A DNA stretch of 64,000 nt, taken from NCBI GenBank assembly GCA_018268255.1, contig JAFDWX010000004.1, positions 62,001 to 126,000 of the forward strand. Reading direction: 5' to 3'. The notes beneath the pieces were generated by a model. It was given only the letters and a program-made list of their open reading frames with translations. It was not told the origin of the DNA and did no database searches. Made by a program: the position numbers and the translations under genes. Source of the stretch: Armatimonadota bacterium. GTDB lineage: Bacteria > Armatimonadota > Fimbriimonadia > Fimbriimonadales > Fimbriimonadaceae. This document shows positions 31,909 through 40,728 of this stretch, piece after piece (position 1 is the stretch's first letter; every line of letters begins with the position of its first letter).

Positions 31909-32657
31909 TTGAACTCAACGGCTTGAGTAAGGTTTTCCAGGATCGCAAGAAGGGACAAGTGGTGGCTGCCGATGGCGTCTCATTTACGGTCAAGGCTGGA
32001 GAGATCTTTGGGTTGCTGGGCGTGAATGGTGCTGGAAAAACCACGACCCTTCGAATGCTCTCGACGGTGATCAAACCCAGTTCGGGATCTGCAACAGTTT
32101 GCGGATACGACATTGTAAAACAGGCTGCCGATGTCAGGGCGTCCATCGGATTTCTTTCCACTTCCACCGCGCTCTATATGCGTGCGACGCCAATCGAAGT
32201 CCTTCGCTACTTCGGCTCTCTCTACGGTATGCCCTCTGCCAAACTGGATGAGCGCGTGGATTACGTAGTGGACCGGCTCAAGATCGGTGATTTTGCGGAT
32301 CGCCAGTGCGATAAGCTGAGCACCGGCCAGAAGCAGCGGGTCTCCATAGGTAGGACAATCCTTCACGATCCACCAGTGCTGTTTTTTGACGAACCCACCG
32401 CGGGCCTCGACGTGGTGACCAGTCAAACCGTGTTGGAGTTCATTGAGGAGACACGGGTAGCCGGAAAGGCCGTCGTTTTCAGCACCCACATCATGACCGA
32501 GGCCGAACGCCTTTGCGACCGCGTCTCGATTATTCACAATGGCAAAATCTGCGCGGAGAATTCAGTTCATGGACTCATCGAACAGACCGGCGCCAAGTCG
32601 TTTGAGCAAGCATTTCTGAGCTCCATCGGCTACACCCGAGAGGAGGCAATGCTTTGA
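31905..32657 (+). CDS. ABC transporter ATP-binding protein, NatA-like
   Basis: 250 residues from GTG overlapping the hom stop. Walker A GVNGAGKTTT, signature LSTGQKQRVSIGR, Walker B VLFFDEPTAGLD and switch His in FSTHIMTEAERL are all intact. The closest named type is NatA of the sodium-efflux NatAB system and the wider ABC-2 export group. It pairs with the permease that starts in its last codons (TTGA overlap). Confidence 0.92.
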   Translation: MIELNGLSKVFQDRKKGQVVAADGVSFTVKAGEIFGLLGVNGAGKTTTLRMLSTVIKPSSGSATVCGYDIVKQAADVRASIGFLSTSTALYMRATPIEVLRYFGSLYGMPSAKLDERVDYVVDRLKIGDFADRQCDKLSTGQKQRVSIGRTILHDPPVLFFDEPTAGLDVVTSQTVLEFIEETRVAGKAVVFSTHIMTEAERLCDRVSIIHNGKICAENSVHGLIEQTGAKSFEQAFLSSIGYTREEAML

Positions 32658-33841
32658 ACGCCATCAAGCTAGTCCTGTTTAAAGAAGTCCGGGAGATGCT
32701 CCGTGATCGCCGTGTTGTGATGGGTGCATTTGTCGTGCCTCTGTTGGTGATGTATCTCATCACCAACATGTTTGGGTTCATCGGCAACTCGATTTCAGAT
32801 AAGAAGAACACTGCCGTTTACGTCGTCGCTAACAAGAACTACGAGCAGTTCATTACTGCCTTAAAAGCGTTGCCCGAGACGAGTGTTACGGAAGTTCAGT
32901 CCGAAGCTGAAGGGCGCGACCTGCTATCGGAGGGCAAAGCCAAAGCCTTGGTGATTTTCCCCAGCGGCGCACTCGACCCAAACGCCAAGCAGATCTCGGT
33001 GAGGACCCTCTACACCAGCGACCAAACGATCTCCATGATCGCGCTCAGCAAGGTTCAAGCATGGGCGGAAGCAGCCAACAAAGCCGCTCTTCAACTTATT
33101 CTTAAGCAAGAGAACATCTCCGCCGAATCAGCTGAGCCGATCAAAATTGACCGTGAGGACACGGCCAAGACCAAGGGTGCTGGAGAATCCCCAATCGTTG
33201 GGATGGTCCCCTATCTGCTGATCCTGTTTGTGTTCAGCGGTGGAATGAGCATCGCTGCCGACCTCGTGGCGGGCGAAAAGGAGCGCGGCACCATGGAAAC
33301 TCTGTTGATCACGCCTGTAAGCCGAGTTCACATCGCTCTGGGCAAGTTCCTCTCCCTTCTCGGGTTCTCGTTGACTTCGACTTTGGTAAGCATTACGGCG
33401 CTGTTCTTCTTCGGTTCGACCAATGCCACCAGCAAAAAGCTTCTTTACCCCGAAGGGTATTCGCTAGGATTTGTGCCTATTGCGTCGATCCTGTTGGTAG
33501 TTTTGAGTCTCGCTACGTTCTTCGCCGCGATACAGCTTCTGACCAGCGTTTTTGCCCGGAACATGCGCGAGGCACAAACGTATTTGGCCCTGCTCAACTT
33601 CGCTGTGATCATTCCTGCGGCGTTCAGCCAACTGCTCGGACTCACGGACGTTGGCCGCGAGATGTGGGTTAGGTTCGTCCCGGTACTCAACAGTGCGGTA
33701 AGTATGAGGGAAACTCTGCTCGGCAACTTCAACCCACTGGGATCGACGTTGACCGTGATTTTCAACCTCGTGCTATCGCTCGCGTGTCTTGTTGCCGCTG
33801 TACGCTATTTCACCAGTGAAAAGGTTCTCGCAAAGAGCTAG
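32654..33841 (+). CDS. ABC-2 permease, NatB-like
   Basis: 395 residues from TTG. One N-terminal transmembrane helix (VVMGAFVVPLLVMYLIT), a large extracytoplasmic domain of about 150 residues (AVYVVANKNYEQFITALKALPE and on), then five helices including VPYLLILFVFSGGMSIAADLVAGEKERGTMETLL, the coupling-helix signature of ABC-2/NatB proteins. The substrate is unknown: sodium is the family precedent. Its stop codon shares the CTAG palindrome with the stop of the opposing fliD gene. Confidence 0.9.
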   Translation: MNAIKLVLFKEVREMLRDRRVVMGAFVVPLLVMYLITNMFGFIGNSISDKKNTAVYVVANKNYEQFITALKALPETSVTEVQSEAEGRDLLSEGKAKALVIFPSGALDPNAKQISVRTLYTSDQTISMIALSKVQAWAEAANKAALQLILKQENISAESAEPIKIDREDTAKTKGAGESPIVGMVPYLLILFVFSGGMSIAADLVAGEKERGTMETLLITPVSRVHIALGKFLSLLGFSLTSTLVSITALFFFGSTNATSKKLLYPEGYSLGFVPIASILLVVLSLATFFAAIQLLTSVFARNMREAQTYLALLNFAVIIPAAFSQLLGLTDVGREMWVRFVPVLNSAVSMRETLLGNFNPLGSTLTVIFNLVLSLACLVAAVRYFTSEKVLAKS

Positions 33842-36102
33842 CCGCTGGTCGAGGACGTTAGCATTGCCGCAAACTGCTGTGATTGCGCCTGCGAAGCCGC
33901 AATCGCCTGCTCCATCGCGAGAAACTTCGCCCGCAGGCTGGCTTCTTTAGCAGTCAGCCGAGTCTCTTCCTGGGTGATGGCTTCGTCCAGATCGTCGATC
34001 TGGTTTTGGAGCGACTTGTCCAGCGTCGTAAGCATGCCATTGGTGGCATCCGTGAATCCGTCAACGGTTCCGGATAGTATTCCGGCAATGCCTCTCACAA
34101 TGGATACCGTGCCCACCGAACCCAGGGTGCTCCCTGTGTAGAGAATCTGGAGCCCATTGGTCTGCGGGTTCAGCGTCGCATCGTCATTACCGGTCAGATA
34201 TTGTCCGCTTCCCGTTGCGGGCTCGCCATTGATGGTTCCAGCGACGTCGAGGCCATTCACCACCGTGGATTCACCCGAGTTGCCGATTCCTGAGTTGTTT
34301 GCTGCGGCAGTGAGGTCGCTCGTCACCGTAAATCGACCTGGAGTACCGTATCGAGAGCTCGTCAGCTTGAGCTTTCCGCCATCGTTGGATGCAGTGACGT
34401 AATCCTTCAAACGCGAATCGTTGTTAATCCGGTCGACAATGTTATCCATCGAGAGTCCCGACGACAAATCGAGGACGATGCCGCTCGTTCCGAAAGGTCC
34501 ACCTGCAAACGTGAGGTGTTCGTCACCCGCGGTTGTTCCAACCAGCGCGGTGTTGCCTTCCACCGTTGATTTGGTGGCCAACTGGGTGATGAGAACATCG
34601 AGCGGAGTGCCTTTGTTGCCCAGAGTCTTACTCGTGGTGGATACATAAGTCAGATCGGAGCCGATTGTTGTGCCGGTCGTTTTGAAAACGTTGGCGAAAG
34701 CAGTCGGATTCGATTTCAATTTGTCGCTCAAGATCGTGTCGTTGACTTGAAGCGTTCCGCCGGTTGCAAAGCTGAACCCCAAGGAAGCTAGGCCCTGATA
34801 TCCGCTTGCATTTCCATCCACCGTCCCGAAGATCAAGTTGGAGATTTCGGATTGGATCTGACCCGTCGTGGAGTCGCCGAACAAAAGCCCGGATTGAAAA
34901 GTCTTGGTGTCAAATTTGCTGTTATCGTCGATGAACGCCTTGAGATCGTTGTAGGCGCTAACGAGCGACGTAATTTTGCTCTTGATGGCGCCGGTATCAC
35001 GAGCCAGGGTTAATGTCGCCTCTTTCGGAGTCGAGGCATCGGCCTGAAGGAGAGTGATCGTGGCCCCCGGGACCGAATCCGACACGGTATTGGAGGCAGC
35101 ACTCAAGCTGACTCCATCCAGAGAATAGAGTGCATCCTTGGCTGCGACCAGCTCAGAGGTGCGTTTGGTGATTCCAAGGTCGGTGAGAACACTTCCTTCC
35201 GCGCCAAAGGTCGGAGTACCGGAATCTCCCGTGACCTGGAGTCGATAAACAGTACGTCCCATCTCCGTGGAACTGACAACGGACGCATTGACTCCGGTAA
35301 GACCATCGATTTTGGTCGCAAGCGAGGTCAATGTGTCCGTGGTTGGATCGATGCTCACGGTCTGCCCGTTGATCGTCACGTCTGTAGGACCAGTCGCATT
35401 GAAGCCCAGAAACGAGTTGAGCGTTGCGCTCGCGCTGGATGCCGCAAAGCTCGTTGCCCCATTGGTAACCGCGCTACGCACAGTCGTAGCTGTGAACCCG
35501 AGGCTTTGCAGGACGGTACCGGTTGTGTCCGCCAGCTTGATGTTGTTTTGGTTGCCCGTCTTTTTACTGGTGAACGTTAGGTAAGCGTTGCCTGATCCAC
35601 CGTTGATGACGGACGCCGTGACATCGCCGCCCGCGTCGTTGATCTTTTGAGAAATCGAGGTCAGAGTGTCGGTCGCAACAACGTCGATCGACTTGCCTCC
35701 GACGGAAATCGTGCCTGCCAACCCTATCGCGGACGTGGTGTCCGTTTGTGGTGTTGAAGAGAGCTTTTGGGCAGCCGCGAGCTGGTAGACCTTGAGAGAG
35801 TAGGTTCCTTCAGCAGCGGAGGCGCCTCCGAGAATGGTAGCTACGTCTGTGGTGGAACTTGAGCCGATCGTCGTCGAGTAGCTGTTGGCATTGTTCAACG
35901 CACCCAGGGCGCTCCGGAGAGCGGTCAGCTTGGTTTTGAACTCGCCGTAGGCGCTCTTCTTTTCCTCAATAGTGGACTGACGGCTTTGCAGACGCTTCTG
36001 GTTGATGCGCTCAAGGCTCATCAACTTCGTCACGATGGAATCGGTATCGATACCACTGCTCAAACCCGAAAAGTTAATTCCGGAACTGCTTCCTAAACTC
36101 AT
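33838..36102 (-). CDS. fliD: Flagellar filament cap protein
   Basis: 754 residues, much longer than the usual 450-600. The N-terminus INFSGLSSGIDTDSIVTKLMSLERINQKRL and the coiled C-terminus QIDDLDEAITQEETRLTAKEASLRAKFLAMEQAIAASQAQSQQF (in part) are diagnostic of FliD. The centre has several flagellin-hook-like repeats (SISQKINDAG..., SLATKIDGLTGV..., NIVDRINNDSRL...), accounting for the extra length in the exposed domains. It caps the growing filament and folds incoming flagellin. Upstream hairpins overlap its translation-start region. Confidence 0.93.
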   Translation of the reverse strand: MSLGSSSGINFSGLSSGIDTDSIVTKLMSLERINQKRLQSRQSTIEEKKSAYGEFKTKLTALRSALGALNNANSYSTTIGSSSTTDVATILGGASAAEGTYSLKVYQLAAAQKLSSTPQTDTTSAIGLAGTISVGGKSIDVVATDTLTSISQKINDAGGDVTASVINGGSGNAYLTFTSKKTGNQNNIKLADTTGTVLQSLGFTATTVRSAVTNGATSFAASSASATLNSFLGFNATGPTDVTINGQTVSIDPTTDTLTSLATKIDGLTGVNASVVSSTEMGRTVYRLQVTGDSGTPTFGAEGSVLTDLGITKRTSELVAAKDALYSLDGVSLSAASNTVSDSVPGATITLLQADASTPKEATLTLARDTGAIKSKITSLVSAYNDLKAFIDDNSKFDTKTFQSGLLFGDSTTGQIQSEISNLIFGTVDGNASGYQGLASLGFSFATGGTLQVNDTILSDKLKSNPTAFANVFKTTGTTIGSDLTYVSTTSKTLGNKGTPLDVLITQLATKSTVEGNTALVGTTAGDEHLTFAGGPFGTSGIVLDLSSGLSMDNIVDRINNDSRLKDYVTASNDGGKLKLTSSRYGTPGRFTVTSDLTAAANNSGIGNSGESTVVNGLDVAGTINGEPATGSGQYLTGNDDATLNPQTNGLQILYTGSTLGSVGTVSIVRGIAGILSGTVDGFTDATNGMLTTLDKSLQNQIDDLDEAITQEETRLTAKEASLRAKFLAMEQAIAASQAQSQQFAAMLTSSTSG

Positions 36103-36116
36103 CCCTGCGTTCTCCT

Positions 36117-36154
36117 CCGGCTCATCCTAAGCCGGGCCTACACCACATAGGCCC
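36117..36154 (-). promoter_or_regulatory. Overlapping hairpins just upstream of fliD
   Basis: On the minus strand GGGCCTA/TAGGCCC (36154-36148 with 36140-36134) is followed by CCGGCT/AGCCGG (36135-36130 with 36122-36117), the two sharing two bases so they compete. The second hairpin ends at the GGAGGAG ribosome-binding region of fliD, 57 bp after the HDOD stop. Termination after the HDOD gene or control of fliD translation are both possible. Confidence 0.45.
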
Positions 36155-36210
36155 TGCCAGATTGATGCCAAAACTCCACACTGTAAAGTTGTCAGTTCAC
36201 CGCAAAACAC

Positions 36211-37080
36211 CTAAAAAAGGCCAAGCATATCGGAGGCCTCTTCCAACTTCACTCCGGTTTGGCCAACAATGTGGTTCCAATCTTCTGGCCCGATTTGCAG
36301 CCATTGCTTCACCTCGGGATCCAGCATGATTGCGTCCAAATCGACTTTTCTGTTGTTGGTTAGTGCGCTGGCTAGGCGATCAGCCGCATGCACGCAATAC
36401 ACCGTCGGGATTGGATCACCGGCAAACTTCCCTTCGTGTCGGCCTACCATGAGAACCAAAGCTTCCGGCAGTTTCCATGCGCCGCAAAGCTGTTGACCGA
36501 TCTCGGCATGATTGGTCCCAAAGCCTGCGTCCTCCAGTTCGAAGAGCAGCCCCGCGTCATTGCGATACTTTGTGAAAATCGCCATGTAGGGCATCGGAAA
36601 CTGCGAGGCCAGGAAGAGTGCTCCCACGTTGGAGAGGAGTCCCCCGCTGAAAACTAAGTCTTGGTCCTTGGGGTCGACACGTTTGAACCGCGCGATGATC
36701 TGTGCACCAGCTGCGGTAGCAAATGCGTGCCGCCATAGATCGACTTGGATAGCTTTTGCGTCGGGCGTCTTGGACGGAAATAGGTTGCCGCTCGAAAGGC
36801 TCAGCACCAAGTTTCGACACTGATCGAATCCCAAAATGACAACAGCTTGGCTGATGCTGGCAACCTGTCCGGCCAAGCCAAAGTACGGCGAATTGACTAC
36901 CCGCAAGACCTTTGAGCTGATTGCCTGATCGACCGCTATGTACTGCTCGATCTGCCCAGCCGTGGCATTGGGATTCCGCGTGAGTTCGATGACTTTCGCC
37001 ACCGCCGTGGGCAAAGGAGGTAGGTCCCTCATTGCCCTGTCAATCGTCACCACTGAAGATCTTCTAACCGCTTCTCCCAT
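36211..37080 (-). CDS. HDOD domain signalling protein
   Basis: 289 residues. MRDLPPLPTAVAKVIELTRNP begins the HDOD domain; SSKVLRVVNSPYFGLAGQVASISQAVVILGFDQCRNLVLS is its conserved core, and GLLSNVGALFL with the NHAEIGQQLCGAWKLPEALV segment completes it. HDOD domains are degenerate HD-type modules without assured catalysis, used in motility and biofilm signalling. It starts 4 bp after the cheA stop, so it belongs to the cheW-cheA operon. Confidence 0.9.
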   Translation of the reverse strand: MGEAVRRSSVVTIDRAMRDLPPLPTAVAKVIELTRNPNATAGQIEQYIAVDQAISSKVLRVVNSPYFGLAGQVASISQAVVILGFDQCRNLVLSLSSGNLFPSKTPDAKAIQVDLWRHAFATAAGAQIIARFKRVDPKDQDLVFSGGLLSNVGALFLASQFPMPYMAIFTKYRNDAGLLFELEDAGFGTNHAEIGQQLCGAWKLPEALVLMVGRHEGKFAGDPIPTVYCVHAADRLASALTNNRKVDLDAIMLDPEVKQWLQIGPEDWNHIVGQTGVKLEEASDMLGLF

Positions 37081-37084
37081 ATCC

Positions 37085-39187
37085 TTATGCCACCAAACTG
37101 TTTACATCCATAATGAGGGCCACATTGCCGTCACCAAGAATGGTTGCTCCACTCACTCCCTTCACATCACCGCAGTAGCGGTTCAGCGATTTAATTACGA
37201 CTTCTTGCTCGCCAACCAGACGATCCACGACGAGCCCGACACGCTGTTCGGCCAATCCGACGATCACCACGTATATATCATCATCGGTCTGTTCCTTCTG
37301 CGAACTCCTGGTTGTGAAGACATTTCTCACACGAACCAGCGGCGTTGTCATCCCGCGAATGACGATCACCTCGTTTTGCTTGACACTCTTGATGGAAGAT
37401 TTCTCGATCAAGAGCGTCTCAATCACGCTTCCAAGCGGGATCACGTAAACCACTTCTGCCACCTTGACCAGAAGGCCTCGAATGATGGCGAGCGTGAGCG
37501 GCAAACGCAAACTAAACCGTGTGCCCTTGCCGAGATCAGTTTCGAGGTCGACGATGCCTCCAAGTTTCTGGAGGTTGGATCGGACGATGTCCATTCCGAC
37601 TCCTCGACCCGATACATCGCTGACTTCCGTTGCGGTACTAAAGCCACTCGCGAAAATAAACTGGAGAATCTCTCGCTCCGTCATTCGCTCAGCCTGGTCG
37701 GCTGTCGTCACACCTTTCTCGATGGCCTTCGCACGGATGCGAGCCGCGTCGATACCGCGTCCGTCGTCGACGATCTCGATGACGATGTGGTTTTCCTGGT
37801 GCTTCGCCGAAATCGTGACGGTGCCTTGGTCGGTCTTCCCAGCCTTTCGGCGCTCTTCTGGTGTCTCAAGTCCGTGGTCGAGGCTATTGCGGAGAATGTG
37901 AAGCAGAGGATCTGAGATCACTTCGATAACGCTTCGGTCAAGCTCAGTATCGCCGCCTTCCATCTCGAACTTAACATCTTTGCCTAGTTTCTGAGCCAAG
38001 TCGCGGACAACTCGAGGGAACCGGTTGAAAACCGTCTCGATCGGCATCATCCGAGCCTTCATGATCTGATCCTGAAGGTCGCTCGTGATTCGGGCGATAT
38101 GCCCGACAGTTTCAGCGAGAGCATCGATGTTCGGATCTTCAAACCTCGCGGAGAGATCGGCACCGATTTGGGCAATGCGCGTTCGATCAATGACCAATTC
38201 GCCTACCAGGTTCATCAATGTATCGAGGCGAGTGACATCAACCCGTACTGTCTGACCAGATTCCGCCTTGGCGGGCGTTTTTTGACCAGCATCACCCGAG
38301 ACAACCTGCTTGGGAGCCTGCGCGGCGGGCGTGGCAGTTGAGTTTGTAATCTCTGTGTTGGCCGTCGCGGCTCCTTCATCGGATCTCTCGCTCAGGTTAT
38401 CCTCACCGCCACCTGCAAACTGAACAAGTTCGAACCAATCGAGCTCCGAGACACCATTAATCTTCGATTCGAGCGAGGGAATGGTCGCCTTGGTCTGGAA
38501 AAGTAACTCAAACTCCAGTTCAAAGCTCTCTTCTTCCAAGGCCTCGCGCTCGGGAACGCAAACCAAGATTTCGCCCTCTTCAGAAAGAATGCTCGAGACC
38601 ATGAAGGCCCGAACATATTTCATGATGCAGTCTTTGGCGAGTCTGAATTTGCCGTGGTAAACGACCGCTTGTTTGGCCGCTTCATGGAGGGCCTCAAGCG
38701 ATTCGGCGGGCACCTTGGATTGAAACTCGTCTTTTGCGGGCTTGGCCGCTTTTGACTTCGCCCTTGACTTTGTCTTGGGTTCTGGTGCTGGTTCCGATCC
38801 GACAAATCCCTGAAGCGTCTTGACCAACTCAGGGCACTCGACGGAATCTCCCTGGCCCGCGCGGATCATATCGGCCATTTTCACCAGGTTGTCCAAGCAG
38901 CTTAAAAGGGCATCGGCTATTTCTGTTGTGAGCTGCAACTGGTCGTTTCTAAGCTGATCCAGCACATTTTCCATCTCGTGGGTCAGCTCGGCCATGTTGT
39001 TAAAGCCCATCGCACGGCTGCTTCCCTTAAGGGTGTGAGCCGAACGGAAAATGATCTGGAGTCGCTCCTGTGAAGGATCTGCCTCCAGCTTGAGCGTCTC
39101 CTGCTCCAAAATCTCCAATTGCTCCTCGGCCTCCTGCAAAAAGAGGTCGAGGTATTGAGACATATCCAAACTATTGTCAGTTGCCAT
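37085..39187 (-). CDS. cheA: Chemotaxis histidine kinase
   Basis: 700 residues in the standard order: P1/Hpt with phospho-acceptor H51 in FRSAHTLKGSSRAMGF, a charged linker rich in Lys (PKTKSRAKSKAAKPAKDE), a P2-like region, P3 dimerisation helices (VRVDVTRLDTLMNLVGELVID), the P4 kinase with N-box HILRNSLDHGLETPEE, G1 DDGRGIDAARI and G2 GRGVGMDIV, and the P5 CheW-like end. It phosphorylates CheY/CheB in response to receptors. Start is 30 bp after cheW; receptors, cheY, cheR and cheB are not in the window. Confidence 0.96.
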   Translation of the reverse strand: MATDNSLDMSQYLDLFLQEAEEQLEILEQETLKLEADPSQERLQIIFRSAHTLKGSSRAMGFNNMAELTHEMENVLDQLRNDQLQLTTEIADALLSCLDNLVKMADMIRAGQGDSVECPELVKTLQGFVGSEPAPEPKTKSRAKSKAAKPAKDEFQSKVPAESLEALHEAAKQAVVYHGKFRLAKDCIMKYVRAFMVSSILSEEGEILVCVPEREALEEESFELEFELLFQTKATIPSLESKINGVSELDWFELVQFAGGGEDNLSERSDEGAATANTEITNSTATPAAQAPKQVVSGDAGQKTPAKAESGQTVRVDVTRLDTLMNLVGELVIDRTRIAQIGADLSARFEDPNIDALAETVGHIARITSDLQDQIMKARMMPIETVFNRFPRVVRDLAQKLGKDVKFEMEGGDTELDRSVIEVISDPLLHILRNSLDHGLETPEERRKAGKTDQGTVTISAKHQENHIVIEIVDDGRGIDAARIRAKAIEKGVTTADQAERMTEREILQFIFASGFSTATEVSDVSGRGVGMDIVRSNLQKLGGIVDLETDLGKGTRFSLRLPLTLAIIRGLLVKVAEVVYVIPLGSVIETLLIEKSSIKSVKQNEVIVIRGMTTPLVRVRNVFTTRSSQKEQTDDDIYVVIVGLAEQRVGLVVDRLVGEQEVVIKSLNRYCGDVKGVSGATILGDGNVALIMDVNSLVA

Positions 39188-39216
39188 CGTACTTGCGTAG
39201 GTTCCTTGGGAAGTGA

Positions 39217-39660
39217 TTAGGCGGCCAGTGCTTTGTCGAGGTCGAGAAGCGTAATTAAGTTCTCATCGACACTCGCCACGCCTCGAACGAATTCCTCGCT
39301 GAGGTGGGTGACCAGCGAGGGCGCGTCTTGGATGTCCTCGGGCTTGAATGTCACAACTTCTCGAACCGAATCGACGACCAGACCAACATTGCCCTGGTCT
39401 GTATCCACCACGATAATGCGGGTGTCATCCGTCTCTTCGGTCTTTTCGATGCTCAACCGAACGTTGAGATCGATCACCGGGATAGTCTTGCCCCGCAGGT
39501 TGACCAAGCCACGGATGTGCGCATCCGACTTCGGAATCGGCGTTATTTCGCGCAAGCGGATAATTTCGTTCACTCTAAAAATATCGATCCCGTAACTCTC
39601 GTTACCCAGGACAAAAACGACGGTCTGTTCTTCGGTTCGTTCTTTGGTTTCCGTTGACAT
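39217..39660 (-). CDS. cheW: Chemotaxis coupling protein
   Basis: 147 residues, the normal CheW length. VVFVLGNESYGIDIFRVNEIIRLREITPIPKSDAHIRGLVNLRGKTIPVIDL is the classic opening of the CheW fold (quoted in part), followed by IIVVDTDQGNVGLVVDSVREVVTF. It links chemoreceptors to CheA. GGGGAAAG lies before the ATG. First gene of cheW-cheA-HDOD. Confidence 0.95.
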   Translation of the reverse strand: MSTETKERTEEQTVVFVLGNESYGIDIFRVNEIIRLREITPIPKSDAHIRGLVNLRGKTIPVIDLNVRLSIEKTEETDDTRIIVVDTDQGNVGLVVDSVREVVTFKPEDIQDAPSLVTHLSEEFVRGVASVDENLITLLDLDKALAA

Positions 39661-39872
39661 ACACTTTCCCCGAGGTCTTGTTTGAGACTTTCTTAAGGCA
39701 ATTCTCGGAGCGGGAAGGCCCTGTATGAATACTCAGGACAACAACCCTGAAGTAGGTTGCGAGGTTATCTACAAAATCACTCAAATTCGAGATCGCGATG
39801 GCTTAGCCAGGAAGAAGCAGTCGTGTGTTTTGGAGATGTCCCGTTCAAGAACTCCAAAGGTACTCTTAAGGC

Positions 39873-40481
39873 ATGAGCCCTCTTCTCATCGGAGTGGTGA
39901 TTCAGTCAGGCGCCAGACCAATAACGTTTCATGTCTATACCCGCGTGGATGTTGCCGACGGCATCCAAAGCGTTGATCGGGTCAGCAAAGAGGGATGTCT
40001 CATCGGGCAGAGCGGTCAGTTGGGGCTCCATGATGGCCACACCGAACCACTCTTCATTCGCCACGGGAAGGTGGTAAAGAATGCGCCAAAATTCGGCACA
40101 GCACCCAAACCATCCTGTCGAAAAATCGAAATTCCGAAAGATTTGATTAAGAGCTTCCCCCTTACCGATGGCGTTGGAGATGACTTCGGTGGGATTTACG
40201 AGGTTTACGGTTACCCGCTTCGAAATGGATTCGAACTCTGGCAAATCACGACTGCATTTGGCATGGAATACAGCTACCAGCTTGGAATGAAGGATTCGCT
40301 TGGGAACGTTCACCCGCTTGGAGAATTCATCTACGGATATAAGAAGTACACCATCGTCAGTGTCGAAGCACTTGAAAAAGGATGGGCTATGTTCACGTGC
40401 AGCTACAACCCGGACCACCCTAACAAGTATTTGAGGCCGGGACGTCTCGGTCAAATCGCGATCTGGGCAACCTGGAAATAG
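39873..40481 (+). CDS. Hypothetical protein
   Basis: 202 residues. The sequence is aromatic-rich in its second half (IYEVYGYPLRNGFELWQITTAFGMEYSYQLGM, IYGYKKYTIVSVEALEKGWAMFTCSYNP), with beta-type periodicity and a C-terminal WATWK. No signal peptide or membrane segment. I preferred this frame over a 192-residue frame on the opposite strand because its composition is protein-like and it is co-oriented with the following genes. Family and role unknown. Confidence 0.5.
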   Translation: MSPLLIGVVIQSGARPITFHVYTRVDVADGIQSVDRVSKEGCLIGQSGQLGLHDGHTEPLFIRHGKVVKNAPKFGTAPKPSCRKIEIPKDLIKSFPLTDGVGDDFGGIYEVYGYPLRNGFELWQITTAFGMEYSYQLGMKDSLGNVHPLGEFIYGYKKYTIVSVEALEKGWAMFTCSYNPDHPNKYLRPGRLGQIAIWATWK

Positions 40482-40728
40482 CAACTTCCGGAACTCAACT
40501 TCGCACAGAAATGGTTGAGTCCTACGATCCGGCTAGCGTACGGTTTTTGTATTCGATGTTCCAAATCGACTGGTTCGCTCGTCTGGTACTAAAGGAAGAA
40601 CCGTGCCTTTGGCGTCCGTCAGAAGCCGGAACAGGTTCAAAGGAGCTGCATGGGACCCCTGGCTACAACCTAGGATTGTTGACAGGTTAGGTTCAAATCG
40701 GCAACAATGAACTTGAGCTACCAGAAAG
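40482..40728. other. Intergenic region before the PorV/caspase-like operon
   Basis: 247 bp without a convincing gene. I looked for riboswitch-like cores (GEMM, cobalamin, SAM, TPP) and saw none. The stretch presumably holds the operon promoter, but no clear -35/-10 pair stands out. Confidence 0.4.

Noticed and set aside
36938-37915. 325-residue plus-strand frame opposite cheA
   Set aside because: It mirrors the codons of a certain CheA gene and is His/Arg/Asp-rich without domain pattern.
39906-40484. 192-residue frame on the minus strand opposite the hypothetical gene at 39873
   Set aside because: The plus-strand frame has a more protein-like composition and is co-oriented with its neighbours; the minus frame lacks any recognisable pattern. 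This choice is uncertain.
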